This document shows, piece after piece, positions 53,160-63,900 of a DNA stretch of 64,000 nucleotides; position 1 is the stretch's first letter, and each line of letters begins with the position of its first letter. The translations under genes and the position numbers were made by a program. Source of the DNA: Bufo bufo (lineage: Eukaryota; Chordata; Amphibia; Anura; Bufonidae); the NCBI RefSeq assembly GCF_905171765.1, contig NC_053392.1:370741442-370805441 (forward strand). Direction: 5' to 3'. Under the pieces are notes generated by a model that saw only the letters and a list, made by a program, of their open reading frames with translations, made no database searches and was not told the DNA's origin.

Positions 53160-54234
53160 TGTCACGGCTGAGGATGGGGGAAATCCTCAGCCGTGCAATG
53201 CCAGATGCTGTAGGCCTACTCGGCCAGGAGAACAGGATAGGGAGCAGGTCACCTCCTAACAGCGTCCCTACCCTGACCCTAACTCCTAACTGCATGGGCC
53301 GACCTTAAAGGTAGGAGGACCCATGCGCAGGAACCTCGGATCCCTAACTCACCCTCCGTCCGGTCCCTGCGCTAGGAGTCAGGGTAAGACGACCTACTCC
53401 TCCTAGACGCGGAGGAGCAGGAGTCTCACTGGCCAAGCTGTTGGGAAAAAGGGGAACACAAACAGTTTTACGGGTATGGCAGGCGAACTAGAAGTTCCTC
53501 CAACCTGCCACAGCCTTGCTGACTGGATCCCTGAGCAACAGGAATCCAGAACCGTAAACTGCACAAAAGTGACAAGGAAGGTCCCAACAGAACATCACAT
53601 ACAACATGACATACAAGAAGCATAAACATAAACTTAAATCTAAATCTATGACCACAGTGGTGGCTCTCACAGGCAGATGGAAAAACACAGGAGGCTGCTA
53701 TCAGCAAGCATGCTGAAGCAACCTCCTGAGCCCTGCCACAGAGAGAGGTTATATAGGCCCAAAGTGGCCACACCCAAAGGAAGGACACACCCAGTGACAT
53801 CACACACACACTGGGAAGGGAGTTAACCCTACACACACCACAGAAGGGAAACTCACAAAAAGGAAAAGTGTCCAACAGATCACACTGTGGCCGTTGCCGC
53901 GAGCAACGACATGGGTGGCACACGTGTCCAAGGAGTCAGCCCGAAGGCCGGGACACTGCCACCACATGTACAAAATACTACCTAAGGTTGCCACGGGTAA
54001 CCACAGTGCGGGGAATGATGTCCGTGCGCACACAAACATAAAACACAGTGCACACCAGACATACAAACGTGCATCCACAACAACTCCCCGGGAACCGCAC
54101 ACAAGGCTGTTGTCCGCGGCAACCGCACCGAGGCCAACTACATAATGCCTCAGCTGCGGTTGAAACAACAACCAAAACCGCGGGCAACTGTATGCGACTC
54201 CCAAGGAGTCACGACCATAACCGTGGCCGTGACA
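53160..54234 (-). repeat. LTR (5' in element orientation)
   Basis: Same length (1075 bp) and ends as 51354-52428. Differences seen by eye: A for G in CTCCTAACAGCG, G for A in TGTTGGGAAA, C for T in GAAGTTCCTCC and G for A in GTATGCGACTCC. Confidence 0.9.
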
Positions 54235-54239
54235 GATAC

Positions 54240-55319
54240 ACTAGTACAAATTTACCCATTAAATGATAAAGAATGCTGTTCACAAAATGTTGGAAGACGG
54301 CTGGAGCATTCATCAAACCAAAAGGCATAACCAAATTCTCAAAATAGCCCTCAAGGGTATTGAAGGCTGTCTTCCATTCGTCCCCTTCTCTGACCCTGAC
54401 CAGGTTGTATGCCCCTCTTAAATCCAACTTGGAAAAAACTTTAGCCCCAACAATCTGGTTAAACAGGTCTGGGATCAGAGGAAGCGGAATAATGTTCAGC
54501 TCCCTGAAATCCAGACATGGTCTTAAAGAACCATCTTTTTTCTTAACAAAAAAGAAACCAGCGGCAACAGGTGACTTCGAGGGTCGTATGTGTCCCTTTC
54601 TCAGGCTCTCAGAGATATAAGAACGCATAGCGACCCTTTCAGGTTGGGAGAGATTGTATAAACGAGATTTAGGCAGCTTGGCGCCTGGGATGAGATTAAT
54701 AGGACAATCGTACTCACGGTGAGGGGGCAGCTCCTGACCACCACTCTCAGAAAACACATCTGAAAATTCAGAAAGAAAAGATGTTACAGTCTTAGTAGAA
54801 ACCTCTGAAATAGACGTCGAGAGGCAATTCTCTCTGCAAAAGTCACTCCAACCATTTATTTGCCTCGCTTGCCAATCAATGGTGGGGTTATGTTTAGTGA
54901 GCCAGGGTAGCCCCAACACTAGAGGAGTAGGTAACCCACCTAGGACGAAACATGACACATCCTCAACATGAGCATCAGCCACAATCAAACGGATATTGTG
55001 AACTATGCCCTTTAACGATTTTTGAGAAAGTGGAGCGGAATCAATAGCAAAAACAGGTATGTCCTTTCCCAAAGTGCATACCTGGAATCCATGTGTTATA
55101 GCAAATTGATTAGCAATGAGATTGACAGCTGATCCACTATCTAAAAAAATCTCACAAACAATATTCTTGCTCTCTAGCGCCACCCTGTCAGGTAGGACAA
55201 AACGGGAACTACAAGCAAACGGAAAACCTTCAGTTTCCACATCAACCTTGCCAATAGTAACAGATGGAACGTTTTTAGAGGACTTTTTTCTTTATTACCC
55301 TCAAAAAACTCCCTGAATC
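54240..55319 (-). pseudogene. pol: Gypsy B protease and N-terminal RT
   Basis: Open frame on the minus strand. An aspartic protease with [17 protein letters not shown] (catalytic DSG) and [14 protein letters not shown] precedes RT with [58 protein letters not shown] and [17 protein letters not shown] (shown in part). The frame then hits the LTR insertion at the FVLVYL(DD) box. At its upstream side the frame is open to 55319, where the hAT TSD TCCTAGAG begins. This half is undamaged apart from the two insertions. Confidence 0.9.
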
Positions 55320-55827
55320 TCCTAGAGCAGGGGTGTCCAAACTTTTTTCGAGGAGGGCCAGATTTGATAAAGTGAACATATGCGAGGGCCGACCATTTTG
55401 CCCAACATTCTTTGAACCATTAAAATTACATGCAAATTAACTATTTTATGCAAATTTTATTGCAAACGGCATACCTTTCATTTTGTGACTTGGATGACAA
55501 ATCTAAACAGGTGTTAAATCACTCTGCCTTCAATATAAAAAACAGGAGGCAGAAATATGTCGGAAACAGTACATTACAAGGTTGTCTGTTAACTTTTAAA
55601 TTCCAAAAATGTGAACTGGAAGTGTGGAGGCGCAGGGAGAAGGAAAGGCAACGTTAATTGGTGATGACTTTGATTATGATGTTTGGACCTGGAACTCAGC
55701 GCTAGAACGCAGCCAGAAATGTTTTAATACATTTTTTCTTCTACATTTGGGACCTTCACACTGTATAAATGTCCTCTGGGGGTAATGTGACCGTGGAGGT
55801 AGGAGACCTCAACAAACTGCAACTTAA

Positions 55828-56469
55828 TGTGAGTGCCTCACTCTCGTTGTTATAGTGATCAGTGGGGGCACTCAGACCCCCACTAATGAAAACCTTTCAT
55901 ATGTCGCTGGGACATATAAAAATATTTTAAAAAATCCAGCAACACTTTAAAAGGGTTTTCCAGTACTTTGTATAGCTGCAGATGGTGCTGGAAATTCAGA
56001 GCTCTTTCTCCTGTGTAGTGGTTGGAACTAGTAAAGTTGCTGTAGCACTGCTCCCATTTGCTTCCAACATTGGAGGTACAAGGATAGGCCACCAATATAA
56101 ACGTACAGGAAAACTCCTATAAACAAAGAGAAGGGCACCTGAAGTATGAAAAGTGTGACTAAAACAGTGGGTAAATGAATCAGCCACCCACAACTCTGTG
56201 ACCCTGGCTTCCAAAAAAACATCAGAGCTAAGATACAGGGGATGAACTTAAAGACCGATATTCTGGCCTTACTACAGAGAAGAAAAGCCGAGATCTCGCG
56301 ATGTCCGAGATCTCGTTGAGGATTAATTTTATTATTGAACAACAACCATGTTCTCAATGAACCCAAAAAACTCATTAATATCAAAGCTGAATATTTTTGG
56401 AAGTAGTTTTTAGTTTGTTTTTAGTTTTAGCTATTTTAGGGGGATTTCTGTGTGTGCAGGTGACTATTA
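55828..56469. other. hAT interior without genes
   Basis: Non-coding. 56255-56317 is a near-exact direct copy of 59353-59413 (CTTACTACAGAGAAGAAAAG, CGATGTCCGAGATCTCG). The stretch from 55345 to 55828 is likewise non-coding hAT interior. Confidence 0.5.
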
Positions 56470-57810
56470 CTGTGCATAATTATTAGGCAACTTAACAAAA
56501 AACAAATATATACCCATTTCAATTATTTATTTTTACCAGTGAAACCAATATAACATCTCAACATTCACAAATATACATTTCTGACATTCAAAAACAAAAC
56601 AAAAACAAATCAGTGACCAATATAGCCACCTTTCTTTGCAAGGACACTCAAAAGCCTGCCATCCATGGATTCTGTCAGTGTTTTGATCTGTTCACCATCA
56701 ACATTGCGTGCAGCAGCAACCACAGCCTCCCAGACACTGTTCAGAGAGGTGTACTGTTTTCCCTCCTTGTAAATCTCACATTTGATGATGGACCACAGGT
56801 TCTCAATGGGGTTCAGATCAGGTGAACAAGGAGGCCATGTCATTAGATTTTCTTCTTTTATACCCTTTCTTGCCAGCCACGCTGTGGAGTACTTGGACGC
56901 GTGTGATGGAGAATTGTCCTGCATGAAAATTATGTTTTTCTTGAAGGATGCAGACTTCTTCCTGTACCACTGCTTGAAGAAGGTGTCTTCCAGAAACTGG
57001 CAGTAGGACTGGGAGTTGAACTTGACTCCATCCTCAACCCGAAAAGGCCCCACAAGCTCATCTTTGATGATACCAGCCCAAACCAGTACTCCACCTCCAC
57101 CTTGCTGGCGTCTGAGTCGGACTGGAGCTCTCTGCCCTTTACCAATCCAGCCACGGGCCCATCCATCTGGCCCATCAAGACTCACTCTCATTTTATCAGT
57201 CCATAAAACCTTAGAAAAATCAGTCTTGAGATATTTCTTGGCCCAGTCTTGACGTTTCAGCTTGTGTGTCTTGTTCAGTGGTGGTCGTCTTTCAGCCTTT
57301 CTTACCTTGGCCATGTCTCTGAGTATTGCACACCTTGTGCTTTTGGGCACTCCAGTGATGTTGCAGCTCTGAAATATGGCCAAACTGGTGGCAAGTGGCA
57401 TCTTGGCAGCTGCTCAGTTCATGGGCAGTTATTTTGCTCCTTGGTTTTTCCACACGCTTCTTGCGACCCTGTTGACTATTTTGAATGAAACGCTTGATTG
57501 TTCGATGATCACGCTTCAGAAGCTTTGCAATTTTAAGAGTGCTGCATCCCTCTGCAAGATATCTCACTATTTTTGACTTTTCTGAGCCTGTCAAGTCCTT
57601 CTTTTGACCCATTTTGCCTAATAATTATGCACACCTGATATAAGGTGTTGATGTCATTAGACCACACCCCTTCTCATTACAGAGATGCACATCACCTAAT
57701 ATGCTTAATTGGTAGTAGGCTTTCGAGCCTATACAGCTTGGAGTAAGACAACATGCATAAAGAGGATGATGTGGTCAAAATACTCATTTGCCTAATAATT
57801 CTGTACAGGG
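56470..57810 (-). mobile_element. Tc1/mariner element, DD37E type
   Basis: Inverted ends CTGTGCATAATTATTAGGCA (56470) and, on the other strand from 57810, CCTGTACAGAATTATTAGGC enclose a transposase pseudogene on the minus strand. Total length is about 1.34 kb, normal for Tc1-like elements. TA dinucleotides lie next to both ends, but the exact outer base is uncertain. It appears to have landed at the left end of a repeat D copy. Confidence 0.82.
56610..57612 (-). pseudogene. Tc1-like transposase (DD37E) with one frameshift
   Basis: The N-terminal part (57612 down to about 57405) has a helix-turn-helix DNA-binding region: LTGSEKSKIVRYLAEGCST and IAKLLKRDHRTIKRFI. A frameshift near 57405 moves to the frame starting at PLATSLAIFQSCNITGVPKS. 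The catalytic domain follows: VLWTDKMRVSLDG (first Asp), IIFMQDNSPSHASKY (second Asp) and DLNPIENLWSIIK (Glu). Counting residues between the second Asp and the Glu gives 37, so the signature is DD37E, a recognised branch distinct from DD34E Tc1. The protein ends KKGGYIGH, and its span of about 334 codons is near full length. With one frameshift as the main visible defect, this copy is fairly young. Confidence 0.88.
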
Positions 57811-58135
57811 TGTATATATTGATGAACTATTGTCAGGATAGGTCATCAATATCTGATCAGTGGGATTCCACGGAGTCAGCCCCTTCATTACACTGCCCAT
57901 CGTCTTGGTCGAAAGTTTTGGAGGCCCAGTGTAATTACAAGTACTCTTTCCTTCACTGCTGCAATGGAGACAACATGCAGTATAATAAAGAGGAAGCAGA
58001 GCTGGCATGGAGCGTGGCCTCCTCTTCAAACTGCTGAACAGCGGGAGTTCCAGGTGTGGGACCCCACCAATCAGAAATTAATGACCTATCCTGAGGATAA
58101 GTCATCAATATACCATATACTGCCTGCACAACCTG
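57811..58135. repeat. Repeat D fragment
   Basis: ATTGATGAACTATTGTCAGG, ATAGGTCATCAATATCTGATC and, at the other side, TTAATGACCTATCCTGAGG, AAGTCATCAATATA form an inverted-repeat element of the same family as 47075-47935. 58136-58390 is unassigned hAT interior. Confidence 0.65.
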
Positions 58136-58390
58136 CTTAATATATTCTGTTTTTATACTGTTTTTTGTACTGTTTGCATGTACTTGCAGAGAAAAGCTGC
58201 AATGTAACATACATGTCTTGTGCTGTGTGTGCTGCTAGAGCTAAGACATGTTTCCTTTTCTCTCTTATAGGTTCTGTGTAGAAAACTATGCAACAAGGTT
58301 GAGGTTGAACTGTATTGGGGATTTGCTGCCATCCTCCTGGCCATTCAGTCAGAGTGAGATAGTGTATGTGCAGTTAGTTAGGAAAATTAA

Positions 58391-59149
58391 GGGCTCTTTC
58401 ACACTTGCGTTCTTTTCTACCGGCATAGAGTTCCGTCGTCGGGGCTCTATGCCGGAAGAATCCTGATCAGTTTTATCCTAATGCATTCTGAATGGAGTGA
58501 AATCCGTTCAGGATGCATCAGGATGTCTTCAGTTCCAGAACGGAACGTTTTTTGGCCGGAGAAAATACCGCAGCATGCTGCGCTTTTTGCTCCGGCCAAA
58601 AATCCTGAAGACTTGCCGCAAGGCCGGATCCGGAATTAATGCCCATTGAAAGGCATTGATCCGGATCTGGCCTTAAGCTAAACGTCGTTTCGGCGCATTG
58701 CCGGATCCGACGTTTAGCTTTTTCTGAATGGTTACCATGGCTGCCGGGACGCTAAAGTCCTGTTTGCCATGGTAAAGTGTAGTGGGGAGCGGGGGAGCAG
58801 TATACTTACCGTCCGTGCGGCTCCCGGGGCGCTCCAGAGTGATGTCAGGGCGCCCCAGGCGCATGGATGATGTGATCGCATGGCACGTCATCCATGCGCA
58901 TGGGGCGCTCTGACGTCATTCTGGAGCGCCCCGGAAGCCGCACGGACTGTAAGTATACCGCTCCCCCGCTCCTACTATGGCAACCAGGACTTTAATAGCG
59001 TCCTGGATGCCATAGTAACACTAAACGCATTTTGAAGACGGATCCGTCTTCAAATGCTTTCAGTACACTTGCGTTTTTCCGGATCCGGCGTGTAATTCCG
59101 GCAAGTGGAGTACACGCCGGATCCGGACAACGCAAGTGTGAAAGAGGCC
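58391..59149. mobile_element. PIF/Harbinger-like MITE
   Basis: Ends GGGCTCTTTCACACTTGCGT and, on the other strand, GGCCTCTTTCACACTTGCGT, with TAA on both sides (58388-58390 and 59150-59152), a 3-bp TSD as in Harbinger. The interior has a long foldback: GGGGCGCTCCAGAGTGATGT near 58826 and its complement near 58916, and GGTTACCATGGC/GCCATGGTAA. No coding content. Confidence 0.82.
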
Positions 59150-59352
59150 TAATCTGTAAGAAGACAGAGGAATTAGGTTTCTGGCCTGGCCTAGCCATTT
59201 ATGTAACTGACCTAATCAGAGAGACCAACCTGAGAAGGGTGCAATCTATAGACTGTGAGGAGAACTCTTTGGATATGGGCCTCATAGTGTAGACATTTAT
59301 AACATAGTTCCCATAATAAGATAATCCTACCTATTCTGTAAGACATATATAC

Positions 59353-59545
59353 AGTATTCTGGCCTTACTACAGAGAAGAAAAGCCGAGATCTCGCGATGT
59401 CCGAGATCTCGTGACATCTGAGATTTGGGCTTTCCTTCTCCCTGAGCCCAAATCCCGCGAGATCTCGGACGTTGTGAGATCTCGGCTTCCCTTCTCTGTG
59501 AAGGCAAAGACCAAATCTCGCGTGATCTCGGACGTCGCCGCGAGA
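59353..59545. repeat. Palindromic GAGATCTCG cluster
   Basis: CCGAGATCTCG-type sites repeat about six times. CAGAGAAGAAAAGCCGAGAT (59372) faces GATCTCGGCTTCCCTTCTCTG (59481-59501), giving arms of about 60 bp. It lies just inside the right end of the hAT, where transposase-binding repeats are expected, though that role is inferred. Confidence 0.7.
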
Positions 59546-59731
59546 TTTGGCCTTTGCTGATGCAGCCTCTTCCTGTAAGCTGTGGGCTCCCGGTGAGCTG
59601 GCGGTGACTGGTGAGAGGGGCCGGGGGCCGGAATACCAACGATTCAATCAAACCTCTGGGGGGCCGTTTTACTCCTGGCCGCGGGCCGCAATTGGCCCGC
59701 GGGCCGGACTTTGGACGTGCCTGTCCTAGAG

Positions 59732-60522
59732 GGACAAACATTTGCCAAATGATTTATACCTCCACAACAGAAACAAACCCTCCTCTGAGAGCTGAATCCT
59801 CTATTGTTAGAAGCAAGCAAACCCAGCTGCATGGGCTCCGGCTCAGAGAGGATTGAGAGAGACTGAGGCTCCTGCGCACTGAATGAGACCACCCCACTGT
59901 CCTTGGAGTATGGCAGGAAGGAGTGATCTCTCCTCTCTCTCTAAGATGCCTGTCAATACGAACAGCCCGAGACATGGCAGACTGCAAGGAGGTAGGTCTC
60001 TCATGAAAGGCAAATGCATCTTTCAATCCCTCTGAAAGACCATGGCAAAATTGACTTCGGAGTGCAGCATCATTCCAACCAGTATCAGCTGCCCATCTCT
60101 GAAATTCTGAACAGTATATCTCTGAGGACTGTTTACCCTGGCATAAAAGACGCAGTTTAGATTCAGCCAGAGCAATAAGATCCGGATCATCATATATCTG
60201 ACCCAGGGCTCAAAAAATTCATCCACTGAACAGAGGTGCCGTGCCCCCACGGCAGCGAAAAGGCCCAGGACTGAGCGTTATCCCTGAGTAGCGAGATGAT
60301 GATCCCCACCCTCCGCTCCTCATCACCAGAGGAATGGCGAAGTAGGCGAAAATGGAGTTTGCAAGCCTCTCTAAAACGAACAAAATTCTCATTACCCCCG
60401 GAGAACGTATCCGGAAGCGAGATTTTAGGCTCAGAACAAATTCCATGAACGCAAGCAGAAACAGTCACCTGAAACTGAGAGACAGTTTTACGGAGATCTG
60501 CTACCTCCAATGAAAGACCCTG
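59732..60522 (-). pseudogene. gag: Gypsy B gag with zinc knuckle, broken
   Basis: Minus strand: QGLSLEVADLRKTVSQFQ, a capsid-like stretch KISLPDTFSGGNENFVRF and LRDNAQSWAFSLPWG (60525-60220). It passes through frameshifts near 60205-60240 and 60020 to DAFAFHERPTSLQSAMSRAV. It ends with a CCHC zinc knuckle, CFCCGGINHLANVC (about 59785), that binds RNA. Gag would form the particle. It is interrupted upstream at 60523 by an LTR and downstream at 59731 by the hAT TSD. Frameshifts make it non-functional. Confidence 0.82.
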
Positions 60523-60937
60523 TGTCACGGCTGTATGTGAGCAACAACAGTATACACAGTAAAAGAGCTACTGACCGGACCCAAACTAGGGAGGATAAAG
60601 GGTGACCCCTGTCCGACCCTCAAAGCTCTCCCTATTCTGCTAAAGCACATGCCCGGATCCAAATGGCGGAACGAGGCATGCCCACGTGCCTAAGACTGAT
60701 GACCACTAAAACCCCTACAATAGTGGAAGGGGCACGGCCACCGGTGCCCTACTCAGTATATGGAGGGAACCGTGGCCACCTCAGATCCAGTCAGAAAATA
60801 ATCAGGTACACAACAATGTCTGTACACTTAGCTGAAGGTGTTGCAGCCGCAGAGAAGACGGATCCAAGGACAGCTGGCAATATCCGGAGTGCTTGCTGCA
60901 GCAGAACACAGGTCCAGTGAACTGATAGCTACAAGTA
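60523..60937 (-). mobile_element. Partial Gypsy-type LTR inserted in gag
   Basis: Starts TGTCACGGCTGTATG at 60523 after CCCTG, the possible TSD. Related to the Gypsy B LTR (CCAAACTAGGGA, AGCTCTCCCT, CAATAGTGGAAGGGGC), but clearly diverged from it. It is cut off at 60938 by CR1. I do not read it as the 5' LTR of element B, because it joins gag in mid-sequence with no leader or primer site. Confidence 0.65.
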
Positions 60938-63900
60938 ACATAGTAACATAGTAACATAGTAACATAGTACATAAGGCCGAAAAAAGACATTTGTCCATCC
61001 AGTTCGGCCTGTCATCCTACAAGTTGATCCAGAGGAAGGCAAAAAAAAACCCTGTGAGGTAGAAGCCAATTTTCCTCACTTTAGGGGAATAAAAAATTCC
61101 TTCCCGACTCCAATCAGGCAATCAGAATAACTCCCTGGATCAACGACCCCTCTCTAGTAGCTATAGCCTGTAATATTATTACACTCCAGAAATACATCCA
61201 GGCCCCTCTTGAATTCCTTTATTGTACTCACCATCACCACCTCCTCAGGCAGAGAGTTCCATAGTCTCACTGCTCTTACCGTAAAGAACCCTTTTCTATG
61301 TTTGTGTACAAACCTTCTTTCCTCCAAACGCAGAGGATGTCCCCTCGTCACAGTCACAGTCCTGGGGATAAATAGATGATGGGATAGATCTCTGTACTGC
61401 CCCCTGATATATTTATACATAGTAATTAGATCTCCCCTCAGTCGTCTTTTTTCTAACGTGAATAACCCTAATTTTGATAATCTTTCAGGGTACTGTAGTT
61501 GCCCCATTCCAGTTATTACTTTAGTTGCCCTCCTCTGGACCCTCTCCAGCTCTGCTATGTCTGCCTTGTTTACAGGAGCCCAGAACTGTACACAGTACTC
61601 CATGTGTGGTCTGACCAGTGATTTGTAAAGTAGTAGGAATATGTTCTCATCACGGGCATCTATGCCCCTTTTGATGCAACCCATTATCTTATTGGCCTTG
61701 GCAGCCGCTGCCTGACACTGTTTTTTGCAGCTTAGTTTGCTGTTTATTAAAATTCCTAGATCCTTTTCCATGTCAGTGTTACCGAGTGTTTTACCATTTA
61801 GTATGTACGGGTGACTTGCATTATTCCTTCCCATGTGCATAACTTTACATTTCTCAGTGTTAAACCTCATCTGCCACTTATCTGCCCAAGCCTCCAATCT
61901 ATCCAGATCCCTCTGTAGTAGTATACTGTCCTCTTCAGTGTTAATTACTTTACACAGTTTAGTGTCATCTGCGAAAATTGATATTTTACTATGCAAGCCT
62001 TCTACAAGATCATTAATAAATATATTGAAGAGAATAGGGCCCAATACTGACCCCTGAGGTACTCCACTAGTGACAGTGACCCAATCTGAGTATGTACCGT
62101 TAATAACCACCCTCTGCTTTCTATCATTGAGCCAGTTACTTACCCACTTACAGACGTTTTCTCCGAGTCCGAGCATTCTCATTTTATATACTAACCTTTT
62201 ATGAGGTACAGTGTCAAATGCTTTGGAGAAGTCCAGATACACGACATCCATTGATTTGCCGCTGTCAAGTCTAGTACTTACCTCCTCATAGAAACTGATT
62301 AAATTAGTTTGACATGACCGATCCCTCACGAAGCCATGCTGATATGGCGTTATTTGCTTATTTCCGTTGAGATGCTCTAAGATAGCATCTCTCAGAAAAC
62401 CTTCAAACAGTTTACCCACAACAGATGTTAAACTTACCGGCCTATAGTTTCCAGGCTCTGTTTTTGGACCCTTTTTGAATATTGGCACCACATTTGCCAT
62501 GCGCCAATCCTGTGGGACATTCCCTGTTAGTACAGAGTCCGCAAATATCAGAAATAAGGGTCTGGCTATGACATTACTTAATTCCCTTAGGATACGGGGG
62601 TGTATGCCATCCGGTCCTGGCGATTTGTCTATTTTGATTTTTTTAAGTCGCTGTTGTACTTCTTCCTGGGTCAGACAGGACACTTTTAATGGCGAATTTA
62701 TTTCAGCATTCAGCATTTCATCTGACAGTTTATTTTCCTCAGTGAATACATTGGAGAAAAAAATATTTAACAGCTTTGCTTTCTCCTCGTCGCTCTCTGC
62801 GACTCCCCCCTCATTACTCTTTAAAGGGCCGACACCTTCAGATTTATACTTTTTAACATTTATATAATTGAAGAACATTTTAGGGTTAGTTTTACTCTGT
62901 TTGGCAATTAATCTCTCGGTCTCTAGTTTGGCCGCTTTTATTTGTTTTTTACATGTTCTGTTTTTTTCCTTATAGTTTTTCAGTGCTTCCGTGCTACCCT
63001 CCTGTTTTAGGGTTTTATATGCTTTCTTTTTGTCATTTATTGCTTTCTTTACAGTTCTGTTTATCCACATTGGTTTCTTTTTGTTCCTTAACCTTTTATT
63101 CCCATACGGTATGTACCTCTCACAATGAGATTTTAGGATGTTTTTAAAGATATCCCATTTTTTGGCTGTATTTTTATTTTTGAGGACTTTGTCCCAGTTA
63201 GTTAGGCCTATGGCCTCTCTTAGTTGGCTAAATTTAGCTTTTTTGAAGTTTGGTATTTTTGTTTCTCCCTGTAGAAACGCTCTTTTGAATGATAATTGGA
63301 AGGTTATTACTTTATGGTCACTATTTCCCAGGTGTCCCCCAACCTGCACGTCTGTTGTTCTGTCAGGTCTATTGGTTAATATTAAGTCCAGTATGGCCGT
63401 CCCTCTAGTCGGGTCCTGAACCAGTTGGGAGAGATAATGGTCTTTGGTTATTGCCAAGAATCTGTTTCCTTTATGAGATATACAAGTTTCAGTTTCCCAG
63501 TCTATATCTGGGTAGTTGAAGTCCCCCATAATAACCACCTCATTATGATTTGCCGCCTTGTCTATCTCGTTTAGTAGTAGATTTTCTGTGGACTCTGGTA
63601 TATTAGGTGGTTTATAGTAGACTCCTATTAGTAATTTATTGTTGTTTTTAGCTCCATGTATCTCTACCCACAGTGACTCCACATGTTCATGTCCCTCACT
63701 TATATCTTCACGGAGTGTGGGCTTTAGACAAGATTTTACATAAAGGCAGACCCCTCCACCTCTCCGGTTTTGACGATCCTTTCTGAACAGACTGTAACCT
63801 TGTACATTAACTGCCCAGTCATAGCTATCATCCAGCCATGTCTCAGTTATTCCCACTATGTCATAGTCCTCCTCACACATCACTAATTCCAGTTCTCCAG

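Larger units (their letters stand above)
51354..54234 (-). mobile_element. Short nonautonomous LTR retrotransposon, young
   Basis: Two 1075-bp LTRs (51354-52428 and 53160-54234) enclose only 731 bp of non-coding DNA. The perfect TSD GATAC at 51349-51353 and 54235-54239 lies inside the Gypsy B RT active-site box. Just right of the first LTR the plus strand is pyrimidine-rich (CTCCCACCCCTCAAAGCCCC), which on the minus strand is a polypurine tract before the 3' LTR, so I read the element as minus strand. By eye the LTRs differ at four positions, all transitions, so insertion is recent. The internal DNA contains two diverged copies of a unit of about 220 bp (52765-52920, 52985-53145). No gag or pol, and no obvious TGG primer site. 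Confidence 0.88.
55328..59723. mobile_element. hAT nonautonomous element, 4.4 kb, hosting other elements
   Basis: Left end CAGGGGTGTCCAAAC; right end on the other strand CAGGCACGTCCAAAG. A perfect 8-bp TSD, TCCTAGAG, lies at 55320-55327 and 59724-59731 within Gypsy B. CAGGGGTGTCCAAA-type ends are typical of the hAT-Charlie group. No hAT transposase frame was recognised. Inside are a Tc1/mariner copy (56470-57810), a repeat D fragment (57811-58135), a Harbinger MITE (58391-59149) and palindromic GAGATCTCG repeats (56255-56317 and 59353-59545). Confidence 0.88.
48041..60522 (-). mobile_element. Ty3/Gypsy element B, interrupted four times
   Basis: On the minus strand, right to left: gag with zinc knuckle, protease, RT, RNase H, integrase, chromodomain, polypurine tract and 3' LTR (48569-48041). 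Inserts: a nonautonomous LTR element (51354-54234), a Penelope-type insert (48844-49358), a hAT (55328-59723), and an LTR that cuts gag at 60523. The first three have clear TSDs. The 5' LTR is absent from the window. Protein similarity to element A is high. Confidence 0.9.

Noticed and set aside
51662..54204. Open frames of 60-196 codons in the LTRs and interior at 51354-54234
   Set aside because: The LTR ones repeat in both LTRs, overlap in several frames and resemble no protein family; they arise from GC-rich LTR sequence.
60523..60937. 5' LTR of Gypsy B
   Set aside because: It is clearly diverged from the 3' LTR at 48041-48569 and joins gag in mid-sequence without a leader or primer site; it is better read as a separate insertion.
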